Below, piece after piece: positions 5,892 to 14,425 of a DNA stretch of 15,046 nt. How positions within the stretch are numbered: the stretch's first letter is position 1; each line of letters starts with the position of its first letter. The translations under genes were made by a program, and so were the position numbers. Source of the DNA: Synergistaceae bacterium. Lineage in GTDB: Bacteria; Synergistota; Synergistia; Synergistales; Synergistaceae. Location of the stretch: contig JAISLO010000004.1 of the NCBI GenBank assembly GCA_031290815.1, positions 1-15,046 on the forward strand. The letters are read 5' to 3'. Below the pieces are notes generated by a model that was not told the origin of the DNA, ran no database searches, and saw only the letters and a list, made by a program, of their open reading frames with translations.

Positions 5892-7954
5892 ATCTCATTC
5901 CTCCCTTTATCTTTCTCCGGGGCCGCTACGCGCAGAAAAGCCGCTTCGTCCCATATTTCTATCCCGAGGCCCAGCGCCTTCGAGTACTTGCCGCCCGGAT
6001 TGTCGCCCGCAACCAGTAGATCAGTCTTCTTGCTGACTCCGCCGGATGTTCTCGCCCCGAGCGATTCCGCCAGGTGCTCGGCCTCAGCCCTCGGCATCGA
6101 AGAGAGCTCTCCGGTGAAGACGATCCTCTTGCCGGCCAGAGCGCCGGATTGAATCTGGGGTCCGGTGTCGGCGTCGCCGCTGCTCATGTTGACCCCGGCC
6201 TTCCTCAGCCTGTCTATGACCGAGACGTTGCGCTCATCGGCCAGAAAGCTCCTGATGCTGGCGGCTATCACAGGGCCGACTCCATCCATTGCCGCGAGCT
6301 CATCCTCGCTCGCCGCGATCAGCGAGTCGATGTCGCGAAATCGGCCCGCTATGTCCGACGCCGTCTTCTTGCCAGTGTTCCTGATGCCGAGCGCGTTTAT
6401 CAGCATGGGCAGGGGACGTGACTTCGACGCGGCGATGGCCTCGATCAGCTTTGCGGCGGACTTGTCCCCCATCCTGTCCAGACCGGCAAGGTCCTCCGCC
6501 TTCAGATCGTAGAGGTCGGCTACGTTTTGGACCAGCTTCTTATCGATCAACTGGCGCGCCAGTTTCTCGCCGATACCGTTTATGTCCATGCAGTTGCGCG
6601 ACACGAAGTGCAGTATGCCCTCCTGAAGCTGGGCGGGACAGGATCTGTTGGGACACCTGATCGCGGCCTCAGTCGGCAGGTGGACGGCCTCAGCCCCGCA
6701 GACGGGACAGACCGGAGGGATCACGAACGGCGTCTCAGAACCGGTGCGCGCCGACTCGTCGACTCGGATCACCTCCGGTATTATCTCCCCGGCCTTGTGA
6801 ACCCATACGAAGTCCCCTACCCTGATGTCCTTCCTGTTTATCTCATCCTGGTTGTGAAGGCTCGCCCTCCTGACCGTTGTGCCGGAGAGGGAGATCGGCT
6901 CCAGATTGGCGGTCGGCGTCAGAGCGCCGGTCCTGCCCACCGAAATCTCTATGTCCAGGACCCTGGTCCTCTTCTCCTCGGGGGGGAATTTAAACGCGAT
7001 CGCCCATCGAGGCGCCTTCGACGTGTTCCCAAGCCTCTCCCTCAACGCCAAATCGTTGAGCTTTAGCACAACCCCGTCGGTGTTGACCGAGTTTGAGAAG
7101 CGCTCGCTTCCCCACTCCCCGAGATACCGGGTTATGTCGTCGCGGCAGGAGCAGAGCCTGTCGTGCCCATGCGTCGGCAGGCCCTCCTCCCCAAGCCACT
7201 CCAGCAGTCCGCTTTGGTTTTTTATTCCGAGATCGCGCGCGTTTCGCACATGATAAAGATATATTCTGAGTTTTCTGGAGGCCGTAACCTTGTGGTCGAG
7301 CTGTCTCAGACTGCCTGCGGCCGCGTTGCGAGGGTTCGCGAACAGCGGCTCCTCGGCTTCCTCCCTCAGCCTGTTCAGTTCGGCGAAGTCCTCCCTGGCC
7401 ATGCAGACCTCGCCGCGAACCTCGACGACGCCGTTTTTCATCCTCGCAAGTCTGAGCGGGAGACTGCGGATCGTCCTGACGTTATTCGTCACGTCCTCTC
7501 CGACGGTTCCGTCGCCCCTCGTAGACGCCCTTTGGAATACGCCATCCTCATATATGAGCGATACGGCGAGCCCGTCTATCTTCGGCTCGCAGACCCACTC
7601 CGCGCCAAGTTCGCTCCAGCCCTCAGCCAGAATGGCTCTCCCGGCCCTCTCCAGGAAACTGTCCAGTTCATCCATGTCCAGCGCGTTGTCGAGGCTCAGC
7701 ATCGGTTCCTCGTGCACGACCTTGCTGAACTCGCTCCTCGGCGCACCCCTCACCCTCCGCGTCGGGGAGTCAGGACCGGCTAGATCGGGAAACGCATCCT
7801 CGATGGCCTCCAGCTCCCGCAGCAGGCCATCGTACTCGTGATCCTCGATCAGGGGCGAGTCCTTGACGTAGTACAGCTCGTCGTTTATCGCTATCTCGCG
7901 GCGCAGCTCCTCGGCCCGCCTTGCCGCGTCCTCGCGGGAGAGAGTCGCAGACAT
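5888..7954 (-). CDS. ligA: NAD+-dependent DNA ligase
   Basis: LigA seals nicks during replication and repair using NAD+ as AMP donor. The 688-residue length is standard, and the domain order is complete. Domain Ia has YYVKDSPLIEDHEYD at 28-42. The adenylation domain has the nucleophile Lys125 in CEPKIDGLA. The OB fold follows at about 325-400. The zinc finger is C416/C419/C434/C439. Helix-hairpin-helix repeats cover about 450-570, and the BRCT domain 605-675 (VFTGELSSM, GGVSKKTDLLVAG). The ATG at 7954 is 9 nt after the lysS stop and has AGGGA upstream. The 3' end carries the ribosome-binding site of gatC, and its stop overlaps the possible gatC TTG. No key residue is missing. Confidence 0.97.
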   Translation of the reverse strand: MSATLSREDAARRAEELRREIAINDELYYVKDSPLIEDHEYDGLLRELEAIEDAFPDLAGPDSPTRRVRGAPRSEFSKVVHEEPMLSLDNALDMDELDSFLERAGRAILAEGWSELGAEWVCEPKIDGLAVSLIYEDGVFQRASTRGDGTVGEDVTNNVRTIRSLPLRLARMKNGVVEVRGEVCMAREDFAELNRLREEAEEPLFANPRNAAAGSLRQLDHKVTASRKLRIYLYHVRNARDLGIKNQSGLLEWLGEEGLPTHGHDRLCSCRDDITRYLGEWGSERFSNSVNTDGVVLKLNDLALRERLGNTSKAPRWAIAFKFPPEEKRTRVLDIEISVGRTGALTPTANLEPISLSGTTVRRASLHNQDEINRKDIRVGDFVWVHKAGEIIPEVIRVDESARTGSETPFVIPPVCPVCGAEAVHLPTEAAIRCPNRSCPAQLQEGILHFVSRNCMDINGIGEKLARQLIDKKLVQNVADLYDLKAEDLAGLDRMGDKSAAKLIEAIAASKSRPLPMLINALGIRNTGKKTASDIAGRFRDIDSLIAASEDELAAMDGVGPVIAASIRSFLADERNVSVIDRLRKAGVNMSSGDADTGPQIQSGALAGKRIVFTGELSSMPRAEAEHLAESLGARTSGGVSKKTDLLVAGDNPGGKYSKALGLGIEIWDEAAFLRVAAPEKDKGRNEI

Positions 7955-7963
7955 GCCCGGTCC

Positions 7964-9487
7964 CTACAGCGGCCTCATCGTGGGAAAGAGGATCACGTCT
8001 CTGATGCTGCGGGAATCCGTGAGAAGCATGACAACCCTGTCCACGCCGATGCCAAGGCCTCCGGTCGGAGGCATCCCGTACTCCAGCGCGTTCACGAAGT
8101 CCTCGTCGAACGGGTGGGACTCCTCGTCGCCCTTCTCCCGGCGCATCAACTGGTCGGTGAAGCGCTCCCGCTGATCGATGGGATCGTTCAGCTCGCTGAA
8201 CGCGTTGGCAAACTCCCAGCCGTTTATGAACAGCTCGAACCTGTCGGTCACGTCAGGGTTTTCCCTGTTCCTCTTCGACAGCGGGGATATCACGGTCGGA
8301 TGTCCGGTCACGAACGTGGGCTGTATCAGCTTATCCTCGACAAATCGTTCGAAGAACAGCGGCAGAATCTCGTATCTCGAACTGGAGCCGTTCAGGTCGA
8401 CCCCTGCTTCTCCGGCCGCCCTGCGGGCCTCCTCGTCCGTTATGTTCACGAAGTCAACGCCGGTTTCATCTTTGACCAGGTCGGCCATTGCAGCCCTGCG
8501 GAAGGGAGGGGTCAGGTCTATCTCCCGCCCCTGATACGTTATTCTCCCGCCGCCCTGGACCGCAAGGGCGCACTCGTAAATTATCGTCTCCGTCAGGAGC
8601 ATCATGTCGAGATAGCTCGCGTAGGCCCAGTAGACCTCCATGGTTGTGAACTCTGGGTTGTGGCGCGTGTCCATCCCCTCGTTGCGAAAGCTCGGGCCTA
8701 TCTCGTACACGCGCCCGAACATTCCGACTATGAGCCTTTTTAAGTGCAGCTCCGTGGCTATGCGGAGGTACATATCTATGTCGAGCGCGTTGTGATGCGT
8801 CACGAACGGGCGAGCGTTCGCTCCCCCAGCTATTGTGGACAGGACCGGCGTCTGTACCTCGAGCGTTCCGTTGTCATCGAGCACCTTCCTGAACGTTTTG
8901 ACGATGACCGATCTCTTGCGGAACACGTCTCGGACCTCCGGGTTCGCGATGAGGTCCACGTACCTCCTGCGATAGCGAACCTCCACATCCTTCAGCCCGT
9001 GCCACTTCTCAGGCATCGCCCGAAGCGATTTCGAGAGGAGCGTGAACGACACGGCGCGTATTGACAGTTCCCCCCTCCTCGTCCTGAAGGGAGCGCCGCG
9101 CACGCCGATGATGTCTCCGATGTCAACCCATTTTTTGAAGAACGAATACTCAGTCTCGCCCAGTTCGTCGTGCTGGAAGTAAAGCTGAATCACGCCCGTT
9201 TCGTCCGCCAGATCGGCGAACGCGGCCTTGCCGTGCCTGCGCAGCGTCATTATCCTGCCGGCCACGGACAGCTCATCCGGCGACGACTCCTCCGGCTCGA
9301 GCCGGTCATACTCGGCTCGAACGGAAAGCAGCGTATGTTTCTGCTCCCACTGATCGTTGACGAACGGGTCATATCCCTCGTCACTGCGAAGGCGATCAAG
9401 CTTGGCCTTTCGCTGTGTAAATATCTCAGCATCCGGTGTTTCGGCGGATGCGTCCAGATCGTCCCTGACTCCGTTCTCATCTGTCAT
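7964..9487 (-). CDS. lysS: Lysyl-tRNA synthetase, class II
   Basis: LysS charges tRNA(Lys) with lysine using ATP. The 507-residue product has the class II layout. After an acidic N-terminal lead of about 25 residues, the OB-fold anticodon-binding domain spans about 55-160 (LSVAGRIMTLRRHGKAAFADL). The catalytic domain carries motif 1 around 175-213 (RYVDLI to EVQTPVL), motif 2 around 258-285 (GRVYEIGPSFRNEG, TRHNPEFTTMEVY) and motif 3 (GLGIGVDRVVML) at 477-488. It ends in LFPTMRPL, typical of bacterial LysRS. The start has GGAAGGGG 8 nt upstream. The 51-nt gap to dus is the widest in the run and an extended -10 lies in the dus 3' end, so lysS may have its own promoter. Confidence 0.97.
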   Translation of the reverse strand: MTDENGVRDDLDASAETPDAEIFTQRKAKLDRLRSDEGYDPFVNDQWEQKHTLLSVRAEYDRLEPEESSPDELSVAGRIMTLRRHGKAAFADLADETGVIQLYFQHDELGETEYSFFKKWVDIGDIIGVRGAPFRTRRGELSIRAVSFTLLSKSLRAMPEKWHGLKDVEVRYRRRYVDLIANPEVRDVFRKRSVIVKTFRKVLDDNGTLEVQTPVLSTIAGGANARPFVTHHNALDIDMYLRIATELHLKRLIVGMFGRVYEIGPSFRNEGMDTRHNPEFTTMEVYWAYASYLDMMLLTETIIYECALAVQGGGRITYQGREIDLTPPFRRAAMADLVKDETGVDFVNITDEEARRAAGEAGVDLNGSSSRYEILPLFFERFVEDKLIQPTFVTGHPTVISPLSKRNRENPDVTDRFELFINGWEFANAFSELNDPIDQRERFTDQLMRREKGDEESHPFDEDFVNALEYGMPPTGGLGIGVDRVVMLLTDSRSIRDVILFPTMRPL

Positions 9488-9538
9488 AGCGCTTGCCCCT
9501 TCCGGTCTGTCTCACTATAATAATAAAAACCATATACA

Positions 9539-10522
9539 TTAGAGCATTATATCATTTTGTCTCGTCAGAAATTCCTCCATGGCCGGCCATTTTTTATGAG
9601 AGGAACACTCCCGCCTGATCGCCGCGGCTCCTGGGAAACCCTTGAACATGCCGGCGAGCATCCTTCTCGCGAGTATGACCGCAAACCGCTCTCCCTCGCG
9701 GGCCAATCCGGCCCTTCCCACGGATATGACTGCCTCCAGCTGGTCTCGCGGCGTCGGGTTCACGTATTTTTTTATATAATCCCCGACCTCGTAGCCAAGC
9801 GCAGAGAGCGTTCTTGGAATCAGGAACGCGTCGCGGAGCGCGCCTCGGGCCGCCAGCACGGCCACACAGCCGGCGTCGAGGTACAGCCTGGCATCCTCCG
9901 GCTCGTAGAAATCTCCGCTCGCGACCAGCATGCCGGGAAATTCCGCCGCCATGCCGCTGATTATCCCCTTGTCGGCGGCCCCGTCATATCTCTGGGCAGG
10001 TGTCCTGCCGTGCAACATCAACAGGTCGGCTCCGGAATCGACCAACATGCGGCAAAAGTCCCTCGTGCCCTGGGGACTCGTCTTGCGCAGCTTGACCCAC
10101 ACAGGCAGGCCGAACGGTCTCAGGGCTGACACCATCCTTCCGGCCTCGGAGGGGTTTTCGAGCAGGCGCGCGCCTGCCCCGCGTTTTGTAACCTTGGGCA
10201 TTGGACAGGCCATATTTATTTCGACGGCCTCGAATCGCCGCGCGCCGAGCGCGATCTCCGCGCCCTTGACCAGCTCATCCGCGTTTGGCGCGAACAGTTG
10301 AAGCGCCACCGGCCCGGTCTCTCCGTCGTCCCCGATCATGTCCTTCGTCCTTCTGTTTCTGTACGATAGACCGATGGCGCTGATCATCTCCGTGTGAACT
10401 AGCCCGGCCCCCAGACGCCTGTGAAATTCGCGGAAGGTGCGGGAGGTCACGCCGGCCAGGGGCGCGAGCCATATTGGCGAATCCGCCTCCACTCCACCGA
10501 TTCTGCTCTTCTGACCGTCCAT
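9539..10522 (-). CDS. dus: tRNA-dihydrouridine synthase (Dus family)
   Basis: This FMN enzyme family reduces specific uridines in tRNA to dihydrouridine with NAD(P)H. The 327-residue protein has the TIM-barrel start WLAPLAGVTSRTFREF (18-33) and the diagnostic INMACPMPKVTKRGAGARLL (102-121), in which Cys106 is the catalytic acid. HGRT (171-174) and SGDF (202-205) are phosphate/FMN-binding loops. The usual RGAxGNP loop is here RGALRDAF (226-233), a divergent version. The start is the ATG at 10522, two bases after the coaX stop; the frame is open upstream to 10933, but that part is the coaX gene in another frame. No clear ribosome-binding site precedes this ATG, which suggests translation coupled to coaX. 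The subtype (DusA, B or C) cannot be settled by eye. Confidence 0.93.
   Translation of the reverse strand: MDGQKSRIGGVEADSPIWLAPLAGVTSRTFREFHRRLGAGLVHTEMISAIGLSYRNRRTKDMIGDDGETGPVALQLFAPNADELVKGAEIALGARRFEAVEINMACPMPKVTKRGAGARLLENPSEAGRMVSALRPFGLPVWVKLRKTSPQGTRDFCRMLVDSGADLLMLHGRTPAQRYDGAADKGIISGMAAEFPGMLVASGDFYEPEDARLYLDAGCVAVLAARGALRDAFLIPRTLSALGYEVGDYIKKYVNPTPRDQLEAVISVGRAGLAREGERFAVILARRMLAGMFKGFPGAAAIRRECSSHKKWPAMEEFLTRQNDIML
9546..9574 (-). promoter_or_regulatory. Possible internal promoter for lysS-ligA-gatCAB
   Basis: On the minus strand TGATATAAT (9554 to 9546) is a perfect extended -10 located in the last codons of dus. The -35 region 17 nt upstream (GAATTT) is poor. Transcription would begin about 50 nt before the lysS ATG. 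The wide dus-lysS gap, unlike the other junctions, makes a separate promoter plausible. Confidence 0.4.
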
Positions 10523-10524
10523 GT

Positions 10525-11289
10525 CTATCGCCGGCAGCGCTCGTAAATTATCCGGAGTCCCTCCAATGTCAGCCACGGCTCTAGACGGGTCACGGTCTTC
10601 GAGTTCGCGGCCAGGATCTCCGCGTGTCCTCCGGTCGCTATGACATGCGTTGTCGTCCCCAGCTCGTCGAAGACCCTCTCCACGATGGCGTCCACGAGCC
10701 CGGCAAATCCATAGATTATGCCGGACTGAACAGCCTTGACGGTGTTTCTGCCTATGGCCTTTCCCGGCGGCGCAAGCGCTATCTGAGGCAGCTTCGCCGC
10801 CTTGGAGAAGAGGGTCTGCATACTGACCTCGAGACCGGGGGCTATCGCGCCTCCGATATAAGCGCCCTCGCCGGATACGACATCGAGGTTGATCGTGGTC
10901 CCGAGGTCTACTGAGACGACCGGATAACCGCACAGGCTCACCGCTGCGACCGAGTTGACGAGGCGGTCTGCTCCGACCTCACGCGGATTGTCCATCTCGA
11001 TCTTTATGCCAAGATCCAGGTCGCACGTCACTATGAAAGGAACGACGCCGAGGTAGCTCTTGATCGCGTCCCGCCACACCTCTTCCAGCCTCGGCACGAC
11101 GCTCGACAGAATAGCCCCATTTATGCCGTCCCTTTCCACTCCGTTGGATGAGAGAAGGCTGAGAAGCGTCAATCCGGCCTCGTCGCTGGTTTGGTCGCGG
11201 GATGAGAAACGCCAGCGCCCCTTCAAGCGCTCTCCGTCAAACAGTCCGGTAACTACTGTCGTGTTGCCGATGTCGAGAACGATCAGCAT
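10525..11289 (-). CDS. coaX: Type III pantothenate kinase
   Basis: CoaX phosphorylates pantothenate in the first committed step of CoA synthesis. Type III enzymes are not feedback-inhibited by CoA and need a monovalent cation. The 254-residue protein has the ASKHA-fold motifs in order: DIGNTT (6-11) for phosphate binding, NPREVGADRLVN (101-112) containing the catalytic Asp108, DLGTTINLDVV (128-138), GGAIAPGL (146-153) and ATGG (218-221). The length is typical (250-260). The ATG at 11289 has GGAGG 8 nt upstream. It is the first gene of the seven-gene minus-strand run, with a terminator for the upstream mop transcript beginning about 90 nt away. No other CoA gene is in the window. Confidence 0.95.
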   Translation of the reverse strand: MLIVLDIGNTTVVTGLFDGERLKGRWRFSSRDQTSDEAGLTLLSLLSSNGVERDGINGAILSSVVPRLEEVWRDAIKSYLGVVPFIVTCDLDLGIKIEMDNPREVGADRLVNSVAAVSLCGYPVVSVDLGTTINLDVVSGEGAYIGGAIAPGLEVSMQTLFSKAAKLPQIALAPPGKAIGRNTVKAVQSGIIYGFAGLVDAIVERVFDELGTTTHVIATGGHAEILAANSKTVTRLEPWLTLEGLRIIYERCRR

Positions 11290-11326
11290 AACATAGACCT
11301 CCCTGGCGTAATAATCTAATTAAAGC

Positions 11327-11355
11327 ATTTTACACCATTTGCCGTTCATTGTATG
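11327..11355 (-). promoter_or_regulatory. Possible promoter of the coaX operon
   Basis: On the minus strand TAAAAT (11327-11332) lies 17 nt from CATACA (11350-11355). The -10 matches at five of six positions and the -35 at three. The location, between the terminator at 11382-11434 and the coaX ribosome-binding site, is right for an operon promoter. The sequence match alone is modest. Confidence 0.3.
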
Positions 11356-11381
11356 CCTCTGGCTCCGTGCTCACTGGACGG

Positions 11382-11434
11382 ACGCGCCAAAAAAAAACTC
11401 GTGGGAACTGCCCACGATTTTGTTTTTGGCGCGT
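11382..11434. terminator. Two-layer intrinsic terminator after mop
   Basis: The inner hairpin is CGTGGG (11400-11405) with CCCACG (11411-11416) and a 5-nt loop. On the minus strand it is followed by AG and nine T, a strong terminator for the mop transcript. An outer helix pairs ACGCGCCAAAAA (11382-11393) with TTTTTGGCGCGT (11423-11434), so the whole element can fold into one long hairpin. On the plus strand the tail is ATTTTGTTTTT, so it can work in both directions. Confidence 0.85.
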
Positions 11435-11502
11435 TTATGTTTTATGAATGAATTATCGATATGAGCGATCCGATTCGTGGAGTGAGTCGCCGGCTCGCCA
11501 TC

Positions 11503-11529
11503 TCGGGTTTGTTATCTGAGACAACCCGA
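11503..11529. other. Small stem-loop just after the mop stop codon
   Basis: TCGGGTT (11503-11509) pairs with AACCCGA (11523-11529) across a 13-nt loop, starting 9 nt past the mop stop. There is no T tract, so this is more likely an mRNA 3'-end stem than a terminator. The strong terminator lies about 70 nt further on. Confidence 0.4.
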
Positions 11530-11537
11530 TACTCATA

Positions 11538-14360
11538 TTACTTTTTCATCGCTGCCTTGATCTTGTCGGGAGTCGCCGGAAGCGTCTTTATCCTCGCTCC
11601 GCACGCGGCGAAGACTCCGTTGCATATGGCGGCGTGAGGGGAGGCCAGCGGCATCTCGCCTGTTCCGCTCGCGCCGAACGGGCCGAACGGGCGCGGGGTC
11701 TCTATGTGAATCAGCCTCAGGTCGTCCGGGACGTCCTTGGGATACGGCAGGCCGCACGTCACGAGGTTGTTGTACTTCGTCTCATCCAGGAAGTCCTCGG
11801 TCAGGGCAAGCCCTATTCCCTGGGCTATTCCGCCGTACTGCTGGCCGTCCACCACGAGGTAGTTGCATATCACCCCGACGTCTCCTACGAGCGCGAATCT
11901 TTCGACATGAGCGCGGCCCGTCTCAGTGTCCACGGACACCAGGGCGATGTTTATAGCGAACATGTGGGCCATGAACGGGCTGCCCTGTCCGGTCTCCGGG
12001 TCGTTGCCGCTGCATTCGACGACGCTGCCGTCGTCGTTCTGGACCTGAGTCTTGTACGTCGCCTCATAATGCAGATCGCGGCCCTCCGCGACCATTTCGT
12101 CGTACGTCCTGTACGTGCCGTCGTCCTTGCGCATGGCGTCGAGCAACATATTGCAACTCATGACTATCGCGTTGCCGACCATGTTCTGGCTGCGGCTCGC
12201 GGCGGCGGCCCCGCTGTTCGGAGCCTTGGCGGTGTCGCTGGAGACGTGCTTTATCCTTCGAGGATCCAGTCCAAGCGGCTTCAAAGCCTCATGGGCCGTG
12301 CCGACCGTTCCCATGTCCGCGCCCTGGCCGTGATCCTCCCACGTGTTGTATATGACGACGCCGTCCTTGGTCAGCTCCACTCCGTTGGATGCCTCGTCGG
12401 CACCGTCGTCGTTGGAGTTGTATATGCCAAACGAGACGCCCGCGCCGTACCTGATCTTGCCGCCGGCGGCGTTCTTTCTTTCGGCCTCGGCCTTGAACTC
12501 CTCGTAGATCGGACGCGCGCTCTCTATCATCTTGGGGAACGGGTAGACCTCGAATCGCTGTCCGCTCGGAGATCTCCCGCCGTCCTTCATAATATTCTTA
12601 GCCCTGAACTCGAACGGATCCATGCCGACCTCGTAGGCGAGCATGTCTATCGCCGTCTCGCCGCCCCAGTACGTCTGAGGCCCGCCGTAAGCGCGGAACG
12701 CCGCCGACCAGCGGTGATTCGTCCAGACCGTGTAGCCAACGCCCTTCAGGTTCTCCACGTCGTACGGCGCCAGGAAGAATTGTATTCCCTTGTTCATGAG
12801 GTCCTGACTCGACTCGGAGTACGGGCCGTGGTCCACATACCACACGTGCTCCCCTCCGACTATGCGGCCGTCCTTGTCGGCGCCGATTCGAATCTTCATG
12901 AGGAACGGGGATCTCTTGGGCGTTCGGGTAATGTGCTCCTTCATGTCCAGCCGCATGTACACAGGGCGATCCTTGCAGGCGAGCACGCAGGCGGCGAGGA
13001 GATATTCGTTCGTCGGCCCGACCTTGTAACCGAACGTAGCGCCCATGTTGTTCTGGATGACGCGGATTCCAGACGGCGGAACTCCGATGCCGCGGGCTAT
13101 CATGAGCTGATGCCTGTATACGCAGATGCTTTTAGTTTGGAGACAGATCCGGCCCTCCTCGTCGTAGTAGCCGTATCCGCAGTCCGTCTCCAGGGTCAGG
13201 TGCGGCTGACGGGAGCTGTAGAACTCGTCGTCGACCTTGTACGGCGCGGAGTCGATGAGCTCCTTCGGATCCGCTCCCTTCTGAAACGGCCGTTTGTTGA
13301 ACGCGTTGCGGATCCCGTCGATTCCCTCTATCTCGTCATAGACTGGTATCGCGTCCGGGGCAGTCGACTGACGAACGTCGATCATCTCCTTCAACGGTTC
13401 CGCTTCGACTTTGACAGCGGCGGCGGCCGCCCTGGCCTGGCGCTCAGTTTCGGCGCAGACCACCGCGACGCACTCGCCCCACTGGCGGATCTTGTCCCCC
13501 TCCGGCACTATCATTCGGCGCTCCCAGCCGTCGGTCGTGGTCGTCGGACTGCCGACCTGCCCGCGGATCCTGTTCGTGCCCTTGTTGTCGGTCAGGGTCT
13601 TGGCCGTGACTATCTTGTAAACGCCAGGCATCTTCTCCGCGTCCGAGATGTCTATCCTCTTGACTATGGCGTGGCGATAGTTCGTCACGACCGGAACCGC
13701 GAAGAGAGTGCCCTGCGGCATCTTGAGATAATCGTCGTCGCCGTAATCAAACGTCCCGGTCGCCTTGTATATGGCGCTCGGGCGAGGATAGCTCGTGTTC
13801 CACACCTGACTGCCGGGCTCCATCCTCCGCAGAAGGCTCTGCATGCTCTTCTTTCCGTTCAACACGTCAGCCGCGTCCATTACGGCGTCGGTTATCTGAA
13901 TATACCCCGTGCACCGGCATGTCATGAAGTTCTTCTGGAACGCCTGCCTCACCTCCTCGCGGGTCGGGCTCGGATTGTGTTCGAGCAGATGCTTGGCGAC
14001 CATGATGAAGCCAGGCGTGCAGAACCCGCACTGGATGGCTCCGTTCACGATAAACGCGGCCTGAAGCGCGTGAGGCGCGGTCACGGTCCCGACTCCTTCT
14101 ATCGTGAATAGGTTTGACTCCTCAGGCACGTTTTTCCAGCGCGTTACGCAAGAGCGAACGACCTTGTCGTCCAGGATGACGTTGCACACCCCGCACTGGC
14201 CGCAATTGCAGCCGCGCTTCGTCCCTGTCATGCGCTGCTGTTCGCGTATGACCTCGAGAAGGGTACTCTCTGGGTCCGCCACTATCCTCTTTGGAATGCC
14301 GTTGATATAAATTCGTTTGACGTGGAACCGCTTCTTATCCGCATCCGATTTTTTTGCCAT
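11538..14360 (-). CDS. mop: Molybdenum aldehyde oxidoreductase, single-chain (xanthine oxidase family)
   Basis: The protein closely resembles the Desulfovibrio gigas aldehyde oxidoreductase (Mop), which oxidises aldehydes to carboxylic acids with a molybdenum cytosine-dinucleotide cofactor and two [2Fe-2S] clusters. From the ATG at 14360 it has 940 residues (D. gigas about 907). The plant-type cluster ligands are C51/C56/C59/C71 and the second cluster C111/C114/C148/C150 (CGFC, CRCTG). The molybdenum domains follow, with NMGATFGYK, SAAFRAYGGPQ, GQGADMGTVGTAHEAL from 678, and GASGTGEMPL with catalytic Glu902. There is no FAD domain, so electrons must go to a separate acceptor such as ferredoxin or flavodoxin. 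An upstream ATG at 14387 is possible, but GGAGGAG about 10 nt before 14360 favours the shorter form. An extra Cys53 lies inside the first cluster loop. Substrate unknown; xanthine dehydrogenase is unlikely without the FAD part. Confidence 0.93.
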   Translation of the reverse strand: MAKKSDADKKRFHVKRIYINGIPKRIVADPESTLLEVIREQQRMTGTKRGCNCGQCGVCNVILDDKVVRSCVTRWKNVPEESNLFTIEGVGTVTAPHALQAAFIVNGAIQCGFCTPGFIMVAKHLLEHNPSPTREEVRQAFQKNFMTCRCTGYIQITDAVMDAADVLNGKKSMQSLLRRMEPGSQVWNTSYPRPSAIYKATGTFDYGDDDYLKMPQGTLFAVPVVTNYRHAIVKRIDISDAEKMPGVYKIVTAKTLTDNKGTNRIRGQVGSPTTTTDGWERRMIVPEGDKIRQWGECVAVVCAETERQARAAAAAVKVEAEPLKEMIDVRQSTAPDAIPVYDEIEGIDGIRNAFNKRPFQKGADPKELIDSAPYKVDDEFYSSRQPHLTLETDCGYGYYDEEGRICLQTKSICVYRHQLMIARGIGVPPSGIRVIQNNMGATFGYKVGPTNEYLLAACVLACKDRPVYMRLDMKEHITRTPKRSPFLMKIRIGADKDGRIVGGEHVWYVDHGPYSESSQDLMNKGIQFFLAPYDVENLKGVGYTVWTNHRWSAAFRAYGGPQTYWGGETAIDMLAYEVGMDPFEFRAKNIMKDGGRSPSGQRFEVYPFPKMIESARPIYEEFKAEAERKNAAGGKIRYGAGVSFGIYNSNDDGADEASNGVELTKDGVVIYNTWEDHGQGADMGTVGTAHEALKPLGLDPRRIKHVSSDTAKAPNSGAAAASRSQNMVGNAIVMSCNMLLDAMRKDDGTYRTYDEMVAEGRDLHYEATYKTQVQNDDGSVVECSGNDPETGQGSPFMAHMFAINIALVSVDTETGRAHVERFALVGDVGVICNYLVVDGQQYGGIAQGIGLALTEDFLDETKYNNLVTCGLPYPKDVPDDLRLIHIETPRPFGPFGASGTGEMPLASPHAAICNGVFAACGARIKTLPATPDKIKAAMKK

Positions 14361-14425
14361 TTCGGGCACACTCCTCCCATCATCCAAACCTCAATCGTCC
14401 CGAGGCTTGCACTCACACCTGCGCC

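Noticed and set aside
10523..10933. The dus frame is open upstream to 10933, suggesting a larger 464-residue protein.
   Set aside because: The added part is the coaX gene read in another frame and is rich in Arg, Gly and Ser with no domain; the Dus barrel starts just after 10522.
11634..14111. Very long open frame (825 codons) on the plus strand opposite mop.
   Set aside because: It is a mirror of the GC-biased codon use of mop; the translation is low-complexity Arg/Val/Leu/His-rich with no recognisable motif.
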